This document shows positions 33,460 to 43,493 of a stretch of DNA of 64,000 bases, in pieces (the first letter of the stretch is position 1; the number at the start of each line of letters is the position of its first letter). The position numbers were made by a program, and so were the translations under genes. This stretch comes from Rhodocyclales bacterium. Lineage in GTDB: Bacteria > Pseudomonadota > Gammaproteobacteria > Burkholderiales > Rhodocyclaceae. The notes beneath the pieces were generated by a model. The model did not search any database and was not told where the DNA came from. It saw nothing but the letters and a program-made list of their open reading frames with translations. The stretch is taken from NCBI GenBank assembly GCA_016183655.1, contig JACPEH010000017.1, positions 86,822-150,821 of the forward strand, read 5' to 3'.

Positions 33460-33697
33460 AACCTGGAAACCGCAGTTGAACGCGCCCGCCGGTGCACCCG
33501 GGGCGGTGTCTGGCGCGAAGCGACGACGCGGCAGGCTCATGCCTGCAAGGAGGAGCGACAAAGCCAGGCGCCGGCCTGGGCGTGCCGGCGGGCGCGTAGC
33601 GGACTCAGCCAGCTGGTGATCCTGGTCGAAGGCGGCAAACTCAGTATCCATGCGGTGTTCCCAATGGCAATAGGCGGTCAACTGCGGTTTCCAGGTT
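33460..33697. repeat. MITE-like element with 20-bp terminal inverted repeats
   Basis: AACCTGGAAACCGCAGTTGA at 33460-33479 is repeated exactly in reverse complement at 33678-33697, enclosing 238 bases. The interior holds no convincing gene; the frames open in it are extensions of DUF192 or shadows. No target-site duplication is obvious. It fills the 320-base gap between DUF192 and the small exported protein. It looks like a non-autonomous transposable element, but no matching transposase is in the window. Confidence 0.65.
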
Positions 33698-33715
33698 CAA
33701 GCATCGATCAACAAC

Positions 33716-33744
33716 GAAAAAGGCAGGGGCTGCCCCCTGCCTTT
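33716..33744 (-). terminator. Terminator after the small Lys/Ala-rich protein gene
   Basis: On the minus strand AAGGCAGGGG-gcag-CCCCTGCCTT is followed by TTT. It lies 20 bases past the stop codon. Confidence 0.8.
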
Positions 33745-33764
33745 CCGCATTCCCGGAAGGGACC

Positions 33765-33962
33765 TTACATCTTCTTCTTGCCGGCTTTCTTGGTCGCCGG
33801 CTTCTTCGCCGGCTTCTTGGCGGCCGCCGCCTTCGGCGCGGGAGCGCTGGCCTCCGCGGAAACCACGGTGCCGCCGGCATTCTCGGCAGCTTTCGGCACC
33901 GCCAGGGCGCCAAAGGAAACGAAAGCGAAGGCAGCCGCAACGAACAGCGAAACTTTCTTCAT
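33765..33962 (-). CDS. Small exported Lys/Ala/Pro-rich protein
   Basis: 65 residues. Signal peptide MKKVSLFVAAAFAFVSFGALA, then a low-complexity tail with AAAAKKPAKKPATKKAGKKK. The tail resembles histone H1-like or acid-shock-type repeats, but after a signal peptide it would lie in the periplasm or outside. It has its own terminator. An in-frame extension upstream to 34034 is not protein-like. Function unknown. Confidence 0.7.
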   Translation of the reverse strand: MKKVSLFVAAAFAFVSFGALAVPKAAENAGGTVVSAEASAPAPKAAAAKKPAKKPATKKAGKKKM

Positions 33963-33993
33963 GAGTGATCCCTTTCCGTAGATATCGTAATAG

Positions 33994-34572
33994 TTATCGC
34001 CGGACTTCGCGGCCCGCCAGATCGGCGTAGCCACCCCCGAACTCGCGCCATTGCCCCGGCGCCAACCCGTCCAAAGTCACGGCTCCTACAGCATAGCGGA
34101 TCAGCCGCAGCGTGGGAAAGCCGACATGCGCGGTCATCCGCCGCAGCTGCCGGTTCTTGCCCTCGCGCAGCACGATTTCCAGCCACGAGGTCGGGATCGC
34201 CTGGCGGAAGCGCACCGGCGGATCGCGCGGCCAGAGATTTTCCGGCGCCGGGATGCGGCGCACCTCGCAGGGCAGCGTCGTGAAGTCGGCGTAGCGCACG
34301 CCGCGCCGCAGCTGCGCCAGCGCCGCCTCGCTCGGCTCGCCCTCGACCTGCACCCAGTAGGTCTTCGGCAGCTTGTGCTTCGGATCGGCGATGCGCGCCT
34401 GCAGCGCGCCGTCGTCGGTGAGCAGCAGCAGCCCTTCGCTGTCGGCGTCGAGGCGACCGGCGACGTACACGCCGGGCACCGACAGCAGTCCCTTCAGCCC
34501 CTGCCAGCGGCCTTCCGGCGTGAACTGGCTGAGGTAGCCATAGGGTTTGTTGAGGAGGACGATGCGGGCCAT
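33994..34572 (-). CDS. rluE: 23S rRNA pseudouridine synthase, RluE/RsuA family
   Basis: 192 residues from the ATG at 34572 (MARIVLLNKPYGYLSQFT). The catalytic Asp is in AGRLDADSEGLLLLTDDG. Other family motifs are KTYWVQVEGEP and LREGKNRQLRRMTAHVGFPTLRLIRYAVG. No S4 domain precedes the catalytic domain, which fits RluE (U2457 of 23S rRNA in E. coli) rather than RsuA or RluB. The exact target is inferred from this architecture. It lies 31 bases before the small exported protein gene. Confidence 0.88.
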   Translation of the reverse strand: MARIVLLNKPYGYLSQFTPEGRWQGLKGLLSVPGVYVAGRLDADSEGLLLLTDDGALQARIADPKHKLPKTYWVQVEGEPSEAALAQLRRGVRYADFTTLPCEVRRIPAPENLWPRDPPVRFRQAIPTSWLEIVLREGKNRQLRRMTAHVGFPTLRLIRYAVGAVTLDGLAPGQWREFGGGYADLAGREVRR

Positions 34573-34646
34573 CGGGCGATCCGGGCATTCAAAAAAACAG
34601 GGCGGATCGTAACACCCGATCCGCCCCGCGTGGACTGCGGCTGCGC

Positions 34647-36257
34647 TCAGTGGCTGGTGCCTTCCGAACGCGTGATCTTGTTCCACACGTTGTACTTGCC
34701 GACCGGTTTCTTCGCCGGAACGCGCTTCACCTCGGCCAGCGTCTGCATGTCGATCACCAGCAGCGCGCCGTCCATCTCCCACAGGCTGGCCAGCGCGTAG
34801 CGGCCGTCCTTGGTGAACTCGACGTGGGCCAGCGTCTGCCCGGCCGGCGCTTCGATCTCCTTGACCACCGCCAGCGTCTGCTTGTCGATGATCTGCAGCT
34901 TGTTCTTGTGCTCCTTGCTCATCATCGAGTCGGTGAAGGCGTAGCGCGTGTTCTCGTGGCTGCGCATGAAGAAGCCGGGGCCGCGGGTCGGGATCTGCTT
35001 CACGTTCTCGAAGGTAGCGAGGTCGATCACCGTGATCAGCCCCTCGTTCAGGTTGGGCGAGGCCATCACCAGCCGCTCCTTACCGGCCGGGTCGGTCCAC
35101 TTCCAGGTGATGCCCGAGCCGAGGTGCGGCATGCCCGGCAGGTCAAGGTCGGCGACCTTCTTGCGGCCGTCGAGGTAGATCACCTGGCCCTTGGTCGCCG
35201 AGCGCGAGGCGCCGAGGATCTCGTCGTAGCTCTGGGTGAAGAAGAAGTCGTCGAGGTAGTCCTTCAAGAGCGTGCGGCGCGGGTAGAGGAAGCCCGGCTT
35301 GAAGTCGCCCTCCTTGTACTGGAAGTCGTGCACCAGCCCTTCGGCGACCGGCTCGGCCTGCGGGTCGTAGCTGATCTCCCAGACTTCCGGCACGTCCTTC
35401 AGCGCGGCGACGAAGCTCTTCCTGGGCGAGGCGTCGTAGACGGCGGAGACGCGCGAGGTCTTGTCGCCCTTGGCATTGGCCACCGGGATGATCCTGGTCA
35501 GCGACAGATCCTTCGCGTCGAGCACGACCAGCGTGTGCGGCAGGTAGTTGGCCACCATCACCCACTTGCCGTCACCGGACACCGCGGCGTTGCGCGTGTT
35601 CAGGCCGGCGCGGGTCTCGGCCACCACCGTCAGGTTCCACAGGTCGTACTTGGTGATCCAGCCGTCGCGCGAGGCGAAATAGACGAAGCGGCCGTCCGGC
35701 GAATACTTCGGCCCGCCGTGCAGCGCGTAGCGGCTGGGGAAGCGGTGGATGCGTTCGAGCTTGTCGCCGTCGAGCACCGAGACGTGGTGGTCGCCGGTCT
35801 CGACGACGATGAACAGGTTCATCGGGTCGGCGCCCTGCAAGGCCGCCGACGGCCGGTTCGGCAGGTCGAGCGCGGCCCGGTCGACGACCTGCGAGGCCTT
35901 GATCTCGGCCTCGCCCCAGACCGGCGCCGGCGTTACCTTGGTATAGATCCAGTCGGCCAGCGCCTGGATCTCGTCGGCCTTCAGCTTGTCGGCGAACGGC
36001 GGCATCTGCGTCGCCGGCCGGCTGTCGCGGATGACCTTGGCCGCTTCCGGCTTCTTCAGCCGCTCCAGGTTCTCCGGCAGCAGCGCCGGACCGACGCCGC
36101 CGAGGCGGTTCTCGCCGTGGCAGGCGAGGCAATGCTCCTTGTACAGCGCCTGCACGTTGACGCCGTCCGCCGCTTCGGCGAACGAGGCCATGCCGGACAG
36201 GAAGACCGCCAGGTAGGCGGCAGGCAGCCAGTGCCGCAGCGTGCGCTCCCAGTTCAT
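34647..36257 (-). CDS. nirN: NirN-type cytochrome c/d1-domain protein (dihydro-heme d1 dehydrogenase)
   Basis: 536 residues. A signal peptide (LPAAYLAVFLSGMASFAEAA) is followed by a class I cytochrome c domain with CLACH (Cys43, Cys46, His47) and Met ligand region ATQMPPFADKL, then an eight-bladed d1-type propeller (MNLFIVVETGDHHVSVLDG...). This is the architecture of NirN, which oxidises dihydro-heme d1 to heme d1 in the periplasm. NirS has a similar fold, but the cytochrome c domain and sequence fit NirN better. Its ATG overlaps the nirJ stop by four bases (ATGA), indicating coupling. Confidence 0.85.
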   Translation of the reverse strand: MNWERTLRHWLPAAYLAVFLSGMASFAEAADGVNVQALYKEHCLACHGENRLGGVGPALLPENLERLKKPEAAKVIRDSRPATQMPPFADKLKADEIQALADWIYTKVTPAPVWGEAEIKASQVVDRAALDLPNRPSAALQGADPMNLFIVVETGDHHVSVLDGDKLERIHRFPSRYALHGGPKYSPDGRFVYFASRDGWITKYDLWNLTVVAETRAGLNTRNAAVSGDGKWVMVANYLPHTLVVLDAKDLSLTRIIPVANAKGDKTSRVSAVYDASPRKSFVAALKDVPEVWEISYDPQAEPVAEGLVHDFQYKEGDFKPGFLYPRRTLLKDYLDDFFFTQSYDEILGASRSATKGQVIYLDGRKKVADLDLPGMPHLGSGITWKWTDPAGKERLVMASPNLNEGLITVIDLATFENVKQIPTRGPGFFMRSHENTRYAFTDSMMSKEHKNKLQIIDKQTLAVVKEIEAPAGQTLAHVEFTKDGRYALASLWEMDGALLVIDMQTLAEVKRVPAKKPVGKYNVWNKITRSEGTSH

Positions 36258-37453
36258 GCTTCGCTCCGCTGGATACGCGTGTAGGGGGTGACGGTCAGGC
36301 GCTCGCCCGACGAGACGACGCCGATCTCCTCGTCGTCGAGGTAGCAGCCGGGGTCTTCCGCCCACGGGTCGCGGGTCAGCTGCTGCGCGCGCACGCGCGT
36401 GTTGCCGTTGCAGATTTCCAGATAGCGGCACTCGCCGCAGCGCCCGGTGACCGGGCGCGGGTGCTGCTTCAGCCCGGCCATCAGCGGGTCGGAAAGATCC
36501 GGCCAGATCGCCGAGAACGGCCGCTGGCGGACGTTGCCGAGGGTGTGGTGCCACCACATGGTATCGGGGTGAACATTTCCGAGGTTGTCGATGTTGGCGA
36601 CGTTCACGCCCGACGAGTTGCCGCCCCACTGGCGCAGCTTGGCTTCCACATGCGCGGCGCGCTCGGGGAAACGTTTCTGCACCCAGTGCAGGAAGTAGAC
36701 GCCGTCGGCGTCGTTGTTGCCGGTGGTGAATTCCTTGTGCAAGCCGCGCTGCCGGTATTCCCAGCAGGTCTCGAAGAGCAGGTCCATCGCCCAGCGCGTC
36801 AGCTTATGCTGGGCGTCGTCCTTGCGGTTCTTGTTGCCGCGGCCGGCGTAGTTGAGGTGCGAGAAGTAGAAGCGGTCGATGCCTTCGTCTTCCACCAGCT
36901 TCAGCAGCCCCGGCAGGTCGTGCGCGTTGTCCTGCGTCATCGTGAAGCGGACGCCGATCTTCAGGCCGAGGTCGCGGCAGCGACGGATGCCGGCGAGCGA
37001 GGCCGCGAAGGCGCCGTCCATGCGCCGGAACCTGTCGTGGGTTTCCTTGATGCCGTCGAGCGAAACGCCGACGTAGTTGAAGTCGCACTCGGCGATGCGG
37101 TCGATGTTCGAATCGTCGATCAGCGTGCCGTTCGACGACAGGCCGACGTAGAAGCCCTTGGCCTTCGCCGCCTTGGCGATGTCGAAGATGTCCGCGCGCA
37201 GCAGCGGCTCGCCGCCGGAGAGGATCAGCACCGGCACGCGGAAGGCCTTGAGGTCGTCCATCACGCCGTAGATCTCCTCGGTCGTCAGCTCGCCGGGGAA
37301 ATCCTTGTCGGCGGAGATCGAGTAGCAGTGCTTGCAGGTCAGGTTGCAGCGGCGGATCAGGTTCCAGATCACCACCGGGCCGGGGGGATTGCGCTTCGGG
37401 CCGAGCGGCGTCGGCGACGCGATCTCGTCCATGTATTGGGATATGCGGAACAT
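36254..37453 (-). CDS. nirJ: Heme d1 biosynthesis radical SAM protein NirJ
   Basis: 399 residues. The radical SAM cluster motif is CNLTCKHC (Cys36, Cys40, Cys43). GGEPLL and the SPASM-like C-terminal cysteines (CGECRYLEICNG) follow. The opening MFRISQYM and the overall length match NirJ, which removes propionate side chains from didecarboxysiroheme on the way to heme d1. It is the first gene of a two-gene nirJ-nirN unit. A TTGAC-N4-ATCAA box stands 58 bases upstream, as expected for anaerobic or NO-responsive control. No nirS, nirE, nirF or nirDLGH lies in the window. Confidence 0.9.
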   Translation of the reverse strand: MFRISQYMDEIASPTPLGPKRNPPGPVVIWNLIRRCNLTCKHCYSISADKDFPGELTTEEIYGVMDDLKAFRVPVLILSGGEPLLRADIFDIAKAAKAKGFYVGLSSNGTLIDDSNIDRIAECDFNYVGVSLDGIKETHDRFRRMDGAFAASLAGIRRCRDLGLKIGVRFTMTQDNAHDLPGLLKLVEDEGIDRFYFSHLNYAGRGNKNRKDDAQHKLTRWAMDLLFETCWEYRQRGLHKEFTTGNNDADGVYFLHWVQKRFPERAAHVEAKLRQWGGNSSGVNVANIDNLGNVHPDTMWWHHTLGNVRQRPFSAIWPDLSDPLMAGLKQHPRPVTGRCGECRYLEICNGNTRVRAQQLTRDPWAEDPGCYLDDEEIGVVSSGERLTVTPYTRIQRSEA

Positions 37454-37510
37454 CGGAGAAAACCTTGGCTTGGGGTACGGGTATTAGAAGGCAGCCGGCG
37501 CCCCCCGGCC

Positions 37511-37524
37511 TTGACGTGGATCAA
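37511..37524 (-). promoter_or_regulatory. FNR/DNR-type box upstream of nirJ
   Basis: TTGACGTGGATCAA is one base from the symmetric consensus TTGAT-N4-ATCAA. It lies 58-71 bases before the nirJ start, in the gap between the chemoreceptor stop and nirJ, a normal position for an activator of a denitrification operon. Confidence 0.75.
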
Positions 37525-37582
37525 CCCCGGCCGCAGCCAACCCCTTGTCGGCGGCGCGGCCGTTCGCGCGCCGCCGCCGGGA

Positions 37583-39379
37583 CTAGGCTTCCAGCAGCGC
37601 CTCCGACACGCAGCCGACGCGGACGTTGCCCCACAGGCGGCCGCCGATGTGGATCGGCAGCGCGATGTCGCAGAGCAGCTCGCCGGTGTCGCGGACATAG
37701 GTGCGCACCAGCACCGGCAGCGTGTTCTTCGCCGCGCGCAGCTCGCCCGGGTTCTCGAACTTGCGGCAGGTGCGGTTGCCGACCAGGTCGGCGGCCGGGT
37801 CGCCGGTCAACGGCTTGGAGAACTTGAGGTTGTGCGCCGACAGGTAGCCGTCGGTATTCACCGCCACCGCGTAGGCGCAGCCGGGCACCGCGGTCAGGCA
37901 GGTTTCGAGGAACTGCTGGCAGCGACGGGCGTACTCGTCGCCCCAGGCCACCTTGTACTTGGGCGGCTTGCAGTTGCCGAAGGACTGGTAGTTGCGGTCG
38001 AAGACGTCGATGCCGGTGCGCTGCATGTCTTCCAGCTGCGCCTGGATCGCGTCGCGCAGCAGGCGCGACTGGTCGACGGCGAGGTCGAAGGCGCCGCGGC
38101 CGATCTTGAAGCGCGACACCAGCTCCTGCACGCCCTCGGTGGCCGTCGCCAGGCCGTTGGTGCGCTCCTCGGAGTCGGCCATGTAGCGGGCGACCTCGCC
38201 GGAGAGCTGGTGGATGTGCGAGACGTTCTCGTGCACCTGGCCGTTGGTCGAGGAGAGTTCCTCCATCGCGCTGGCAATGTGCAGCAGCTGCTCGCCGGTG
38301 CGCTCGAAATCGACCACCATCGTCTCGAAGTGCTCGGCCGAGCGGCCGACCACCTCGCGCGTCTGCTGCACGTCGGCGTTGATCTCGACGTTCTCGGAAC
38401 GGGTGTTGCCGACCAGCGACAGCATCTTCTCGATGTTGCCGGTGATCTCGGCCGAGGCCACGGTCACCCGTTCGGCCAGCTTCCTGACTTCGTCGGCGAC
38501 CACCGCGAAGCCGCGCCCGGCCTCGCCGGCGCGCGCCGCCTCGATCGCCGCGTTCAGGGCAAGCAGGTTGGTCTGGTCAGCCACTTCGCGGATCAGCGCG
38601 GCGATCTGGTTGATGCTCGCAGAGCGCTGCGACAGGTCGTCCACGGTCTGGTTGAAGCGCAGCACCTTCTCGCCGACGGTGTTGATCTTGCTGGAGATCT
38701 CCTGCATTTCGCGCAGCGAGACGCGGGCGCTTTCAAGGTTGGTGTGGGTCGAATCGGAAATCACCTGCGTGCTGCGCGAGACCTCGTCGATCGCCTGCGT
38801 CGCCTCGGTGCTGGCGGTGAACACCAGCTCGGTCATCTCGCCCTGCTGGCGCGCGCGCTTGCCGGTCTCGTCGACGCGGGTCTTGACCTGCACCGCCTCG
38901 CGCGCGATGTCGATGCTCGCCTTGCGGATCTCGCCGATGATCTGCCGCATCTTCTCGGCAAAACGGTTGTAGCTTTCGGCCAGCTCGCGGAACTCGTCGT
39001 GCGACACCGGTTTCATGTCGTACGAGAAGTCGCCGGCGCCTTCGGCGATCCTGCTGAAGGTGTCAATCACCGAACGCACCGGGCGCAGGATCAGGTGGCG
39101 CAGATAGAGCACCTGACCGACGTTCCACGCCAGCGCGAACACCGTCAGCGAGATCATCAGCGTCAGGCCGCCGTCGAGCGACGCGCTGATGCGTGCGACC
39201 ACCTCCGCCGACGCCTGGCCGTTGGCCAGCTGGGCGCCAATGTAGCTCTTCTGGCCGAGATAGATGTAGATGTAGGCGAGATCGATGACGAACAGCAGCA
39301 GGAAACTCGACAGCTTCTTGCTCAGCGAATTCCAGAACGTCCGTTCGTTCCAGTCGTACAGTTCCCGGAAGGTACCCAT
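37583..39379 (-). CDS. Methyl-accepting chemotaxis protein with C-terminal sensor-like domain
   Basis: 598 residues. Two membrane helices (about 22-44 and 72-96) enclose only a short periplasmic loop (about 30 residues), so there is no normal periplasmic ligand domain. A HAMP-like segment ([24 protein letters not shown]) follows, then a signalling domain with the hairpin tip ([41 protein letters not shown]). After it come about 130 residues ([18 protein letters not shown]... [19 protein letters not shown]) resembling a Cache/PAS-like sensor in the cytoplasm. There is no terminal CheR-binding pentapeptide. It lies between pyc and the nir genes. Confidence 0.88.
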   Translation of the reverse strand: MGTFRELYDWNERTFWNSLSKKLSSFLLLFVIDLAYIYIYLGQKSYIGAQLANGQASAEVVARISASLDGGLTLMISLTVFALAWNVGQVLYLRHLILRPVRSVIDTFSRIAEGAGDFSYDMKPVSHDEFRELAESYNRFAEKMRQIIGEIRKASIDIAREAVQVKTRVDETGKRARQQGEMTELVFTASTEATQAIDEVSRSTQVISDSTHTNLESARVSLREMQEISSKINTVGEKVLRFNQTVDDLSQRSASINQIAALIREVADQTNLLALNAAIEAARAGEAGRGFAVVADEVRKLAERVTVASAEITGNIEKMLSLVGNTRSENVEINADVQQTREVVGRSAEHFETMVVDFERTGEQLLHIASAMEELSSTNGQVHENVSHIHQLSGEVARYMADSEERTNGLATATEGVQELVSRFKIGRGAFDLAVDQSRLLRDAIQAQLEDMQRTGIDVFDRNYQSFGNCKPPKYKVAWGDEYARRCQQFLETCLTAVPGCAYAVAVNTDGYLSAHNLKFSKPLTGDPAADLVGNRTCRKFENPGELRAAKNTLPVLVRTYVRDTGELLCDIALPIHIGGRLWGNVRVGCVSEALLEA

Positions 39380-39424
39380 CGCCGCCTCCTCGCGTTATCT
39401 TCTTCATCGATTGTGACCCGACGC

Positions 39425-42400
39425 TCAATCAATCTCAAGCAATAGATCCTTGGCGTTCACCGCATCGCCCGGTTTCACATGCACCGCGCGCACCGTCGCG
39501 TCGCGCTCGGCGGTAAGCATCGTCTCCATCTTCATCGCCTCGATCGACAGCAGCGGGTCGCCCTTCTTCACCTTCTGCCCGGCCCTGGCGGCGACGGTGA
39601 CGACGGCGCCCGGCATCGGTGCGCCGACATGGGCGACGTTGCCTTCCTCGGCCTTCGGCCGCGCGCGGCCTGTGGCGGCGAGCCCGGCCTTGGGCACGCG
39701 CACGGTGCGCGGCTGGCCGTTCAGCTCGAAGAACACCTTGACCCGACCCTCCTCGTCGACGGTGTCGGAGCGGCCGGTCTGGCGGATCACCAGCGTCTTG
39801 CCCCTGTCGATGTCGACGGCAATTTCCTCGCGGTCCTTGAGGCCGTAGAAGAACGGCGAGGTCTGGATCAACGAGACGTCGCCGTAGTGGCGGCGGTGCT
39901 CGGCGTAGTCGCGGAAGACCTTGGGGTACATCAGGTAGGAGGCGAGGTCGCTGTCGCTGACCTGGCGGCCGATCGCGGCTTCCGCCTCGGCGCGCTTCGC
40001 CTCCAGGTCGACTTCCGGCAGGAAGTCGCCGGCACGGCCGGCGAGCGGCGCCTCGCCCTTCAGCACCTTCTTCTCCAGCGCCTTCGGGAAGCCGTCGGCG
40101 GGGAAACCCAACTCGCCCTTGAACAGCGAGATGACCGACTCGGGGAAGGCGATCTCGCGCTCCGGATTGGCGACCTCGGCCGGCTTCAGGTCGTTGGCGA
40201 CCATGAACAGCGCCATGTCGCCGACCACCTTCGAGGTCGGCGTGACTTTCACGATGTCGCCGAACAGGATGTTCACGTCGGCGTAGGCCTTCGACACTTC
40301 CGGCCAGCGGTGCTCCAGGCCCATCGCCCGCGCCTGCTCGCGCAGGTTGGTGTATTGGCCGCCGGGCATCTCGTGGTTGTAGACGTCGGAGGTGCCGGAG
40401 CGGATGTCGGCCTCGAACGGCGCATAGTAGCGGCGCACGCCTTCCCAGTAGTGCGACAGCGCTTCCAGCGCCGGCAGGTCGACGCCGGGGTCGCGCTCCG
40501 AGCCCTGCAGCGCGGCGGCGATTGAACCGAGGTTGGGCTGCGAAGTCAGCCCGCTCATCGCGTCGAGCGCGCCGTCGACGGCGTCGCAGCCGGCCTCGAC
40601 CGCGGCCAGCACCGAGGCGGCGGCGATGCCGCTGGTGTCGTGGGTATGGAAATGCAGCGGCAGGCCGACCTCCTGTTTCAGAGCCCGGACCAGCTCGCGC
40701 GCCGCGCGCGGCTTGCAGACGCCGGCCATGTCCTTGATGCCGATGATGTGCGCGCCGGCCTTCTCCAGTTGCTTGGCCAAGTCGACGTAGTACTTCAGGC
40801 TGTACTTCGGCCGCTTCGCGTCGAACAGGTCGCCGGTGTAGCAGATGGTGCCTTCGCACAACGCGCCGCTGTCGATCACCGCGTCCATCGCCACGCGCAT
40901 GTTGTCCACCCAGTTCAGCGAATCGAAGACGCGAAAGACGTCTACGCCTTCCTTCGCCGCCTGCTGCACAAAGTAGCGGACGACGTTGTCGCTGTAGTTG
41001 GTGTAACCAACGGCGTTCGAGGCGCGCAAGAGCATCTGGAAGAGCACGTTCGGCACCGCCTCGCGCAGCCGCTGCAGGCGCGCCCACGGGTCTTCCTTGA
41101 GGAAGCGCATGGCCACGTCGAAGGTGGCGCCACCCCAGCATTCCAGCGAGAACAGTTGCGGCGCCATGCGCGCGTAGTACGGGGCAATGGCCAGCATGTC
41201 GTGGCTGCGCATGCGCGTCGCGAACAGCGACTGGTGCGCGTCGCGCATCGTCGTGTCGGTCAGCAGCACCTGCGGCTGGTCCTTCATCCACTGCGAGAAC
41301 TTGGCGGCGCCCATCTCCTTCAGGCGGTCGCGGGTGCCCTTCGGAATCGGCGCGGCGAGGCTGAAGTCGGGCTTGATCGGCCGCGGTAGTGGCAACTGCG
41401 GCAGCTCGGGCAGCTTGCGCCCCTTCATCTCCGGGTTGCCGTTCACCGCCACCTCGCCGAGGAACTTCAACAGGCGCGTCGCCCGGTCGCGCCGCTTCTG
41501 GAACTGGAACAGCTCCGGCGTCTCGTCGATGAAGCGGGTGATGCATTCGCCCGAGCGGAACTGCGGGTGGGCGATGACGTTTTCCAGGAACTGCAGGTTA
41601 GTGGTCAGCCCGCGCACGCGGAATTCGCGCAAGGCTCGGTCCATCCGCGCCGCGGCTTCGTCGGCGGTATGCCCCCAGGCGGTGACCTTGACCAGCAGCG
41701 AGTCGTAGTACGGCGTGATCACCGCACCGGAATAGGCGGTGCCGGCGTCCAGCCGGATGCCGAAGCCGGCGGCGGAGCGGTAGACGGCGATCTTGCCGTA
41801 GTCCGGCGTGAACGCATTTTCCGGGTCCTCGGTGGTGACGCGGCACTGCAGCGCGTGCCCCTTCAGCGCGATTTCGCGCTGCAGCGGCACGTAGGAATCC
41901 TCGTCGCCGATGCGGGCGCCCTCGGTGATACGGATCTGCGCCTTGACGATGTCGACGCCGGTAACCTGCTCGGTCACCGTGTGCTCGACCTGGATGCGGG
42001 GGTTCACCTCGATGAAGTAGAACCTGCCGGTATCGGCATCCATCAGGAACTCGACCGTGCCGGCGTGCGTGTAGTCGGCGGCGGCGGCGAGCTTCAGTGC
42101 GGAGGCACACAGCTCGGCGCGGGTGGCGTCATCCAGATACGGCGCCGGCGCGCGCTCGACCACCTTCTGGTTGCGGCGCTGCACCGAGCAGTCGCGCTCG
42201 AACAGGTGCACGCGCCGGCCGTGCGTGTCGCCGAGCACCTGCACCTCGACGTGGCGGGCGCGGCGCACCAGCTTTTCCAGATAGACTTCGTCGTTGCCGA
42301 AGGCGGCCAGCGCCTCGCGCCGCGCGACTTCCATCAGCGGCCCCAGGTCGGCCTCGCTCTCGATCACGCGCATGCCGCGGCCGCCGCCGCCCCAGCTGGC

Positions 42401-42883
42401 CTTCAGCATCAGCGGATAGCCGACTTCAGCGGCCAGCTTCTGCGCGGCGGCGAGGTCCTTCGGCAGCGCGCCGGTCGCCGGCACCACCGGCACGCCGGCG
42501 CTCTGCGCCAGTTCGCGCGCCGAGACCTTGTTGCCGAGCGTGCGCATCACGTCGCCCTTCGGCCCGATGAAGGCGATGCCGGCGGCGGCGCAGGCGTCGG
42601 CGAAATCCGGGTTCTCGGACAGGAAGCCATAGCCCGGATGGATCGCGTCGACGCCGGCCTCCTTGGCGATGCGGATGATGTCGTCGATATCGAGGTAGGC
42701 CTGGATAGGTTTCTTGCCGGCGCCGACCAGATAGGACTCGTCGGCCTTGAAGCGGTGCAGTGCGAAGCGGTCCTCGTTGGAGAAGATGGCCACCGTGCGG
42801 ATGCCCATCTCGGACGCGGCGCGGAGCACCCGGATGGCGATTTCGGAACGGTTGGCGACGAGCAGGCTGCGGATCTTTTTCAT
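39425..42883 (-). CDS. pyc: Pyruvate carboxylase (single-chain)
   Basis: 1152 residues from the ATG at 42883 ([23 protein letters not shown]); upstream in-frame codons are not conserved. The biotin carboxylase domain (about 1-460) has the ATP-grasp glycine loop [12 protein letters not shown] and [14 protein letters not shown]. The carboxyltransferase domain (about 550-830) has [18 protein letters not shown] and the metal site HFHTHDT. The biotinyl domain ends the protein, with Lys1118 in EAMKMET. It carboxylates pyruvate to oxaloacetate to refill the TCA cycle. It is 45 bases upstream of the chemoreceptor gene. Confidence 0.96.
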   Translation of the reverse strand: MKKIRSLLVANRSEIAIRVLRAASEMGIRTVAIFSNEDRFALHRFKADESYLVGAGKKPIQAYLDIDDIIRIAKEAGVDAIHPGYGFLSENPDFADACAAAGIAFIGPKGDVMRTLGNKVSARELAQSAGVPVVPATGALPKDLAAAQKLAAEVGYPLMLKASWGGGGRGMRVIESEADLGPLMEVARREALAAFGNDEVYLEKLVRRARHVEVQVLGDTHGRRVHLFERDCSVQRRNQKVVERAPAPYLDDATRAELCASALKLAAAADYTHAGTVEFLMDADTGRFYFIEVNPRIQVEHTVTEQVTGVDIVKAQIRITEGARIGDEDSYVPLQREIALKGHALQCRVTTEDPENAFTPDYGKIAVYRSAAGFGIRLDAGTAYSGAVITPYYDSLLVKVTAWGHTADEAAARMDRALREFRVRGLTTNLQFLENVIAHPQFRSGECITRFIDETPELFQFQKRRDRATRLLKFLGEVAVNGNPEMKGRKLPELPQLPLPRPIKPDFSLAAPIPKGTRDRLKEMGAAKFSQWMKDQPQVLLTDTTMRDAHQSLFATRMRSHDMLAIAPYYARMAPQLFSLECWGGATFDVAMRFLKEDPWARLQRLREAVPNVLFQMLLRASNAVGYTNYSDNVVRYFVQQAAKEGVDVFRVFDSLNWVDNMRVAMDAVIDSGALCEGTICYTGDLFDAKRPKYSLKYYVDLAKQLEKAGAHIIGIKDMAGVCKPRAARELVRALKQEVGLPLHFHTHDTSGIAAASVLAAVEAGCDAVDGALDAMSGLTSQPNLGSIAAALQGSERDPGVDLPALEALSHYWEGVRRYYAPFEADIRSGTSDVYNHEMPGGQYTNLREQARAMGLEHRWPEVSKAYADVNILFGDIVKVTPTSKVVGDMALFMVANDLKPAEVANPEREIAFPESVISLFKGELGFPADGFPKALEKKVLKGEAPLAGRAGDFLPEVDLEAKRAEAEAAIGRQVSDSDLASYLMYPKVFRDYAEHRRHYGDVSLIQTSPFFYGLKDREEIAVDIDRGKTLVIRQTGRSDTVDEEGRVKVFFELNGQPRTVRVPKAGLAATGRARPKAEEGNVAHVGAPMPGAVVTVAARAGQKVKKGDPLLSIEAMKMETMLTAERDATVRAVHVKPGDAVNAKDLLLEID

Positions 42884-43056
42884 GGCGGTTCGGAGCGTGG
42901 CAGAAAAGTGTTGTAAGGTTGCCAGACAACCATAAATTGTGCAATCGGATTGCCGCGGAAGCAGAGCGTCGCCCCCCACCCCCGGACTCCCCGCACGGCT
43001 CGCAGCGAGCGCCCGCTTCGCCGCATAATCCCGACATCACCCCCACGGAGCACGCC

Positions 43057-43377
43057 ATGCAGCTGACCACCACCCCGAACTTCGAAGGCAAGCGCATCAC
43101 CCGCTACTGCGGCGTCGTCGCCGGCGAGGCGATCCTCGGCGCCAACCTCTTCAAGGATTTGTTCGCCGGCATCCGCGACCTGGTCGGCGGCCGTTCCGGC
43201 ACCTACGAGAAGGAGCTGCAGCGCGCCCGCGACATCGCCCTGAAGGAACTCGCCGAACGCGCCGCCGAGATGGGCGCCAACGCCGTCGTCGGCATCGACC
43301 TCGACTACGAGGTGATGGGCGAGAGAAACGGCATGCTGATGGTGTCGGCGAGCGGCACCGCGGTGGTGGTCGAGTAG
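43057..43377 (+). CDS. YbjQ family (UPF0145) protein
   Basis: 106 residues: [82 protein letters not shown] is the complete UPF0145 pattern. Members are small pentameric or decameric proteins. The function is unknown, though some are linked to metal or stress responses. A Shine-Dalgarno-like ACGGAG precedes the ATG. It is divergent from pyc. Confidence 0.92.
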   Translation: MQLTTTPNFEGKRITRYCGVVAGEAILGANLFKDLFAGIRDLVGGRSGTYEKELQRARDIALKELAERAAEMGANAVVGIDLDYEVMGERNGMLMVSASGTAVVVE

Positions 43378-43422
43378 CCGTTTTCGTCAATCGCCCATCG
43401 CGATTTTTTCAACGATGGCTGC

Positions 43423-43475
43423 TATACTGAACTTGTCCATTTTGGACATTTTGGACATTTTGGACATTTTGTACT
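43423..43475 (+). promoter_or_regulatory. Promoter and repeat operator of the Phd/PIN toxin-antitoxin pair
   Basis: A -10-like TATACT (43423-43428) is followed by TGTCCATTTTGGACA (43434-43448), an inverted repeat. Three exact tandem TTTTGGACA units at 43440, 43449 and 43458 and a degenerate fourth at 43467 follow. GGAGGTGAACA precedes the antitoxin ATG. Repeated half-sites around the start are typical of antitoxin-bound autoregulatory operators. Confidence 0.6.
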
Positions 43476-43493
43476 TTTCACCGGAGGTGAACA

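Noticed and set aside
33445..33681. N-terminal extension of DUF192 through the MITE-like element
   Set aside because: It would bury a clear signal peptide behind about 79 residues and depends on mobile-element sequence.
34647..36257. nirS (cytochrome cd1 nitrite reductase)
   Set aside because: The domain order is similar, but the coupling to nirJ and the overall sequence pattern fit NirN better. I could not confirm this with an alignment.
39479..42916. Long plus-strand frames opposite pyruvate carboxylase (and similar long antisense frames elsewhere)
   Set aside because: They mirror the codon pattern of the real gene in high-GC DNA, are Arg/Gly/Asp-rich without domains, and lack ribosome sites.
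43440..43475. Microsatellite-type or CRISPR-like short repeat
   Set aside because: Nine-base units sit exactly between a -10 region and the antitoxin start, so an operator is the better explanation.
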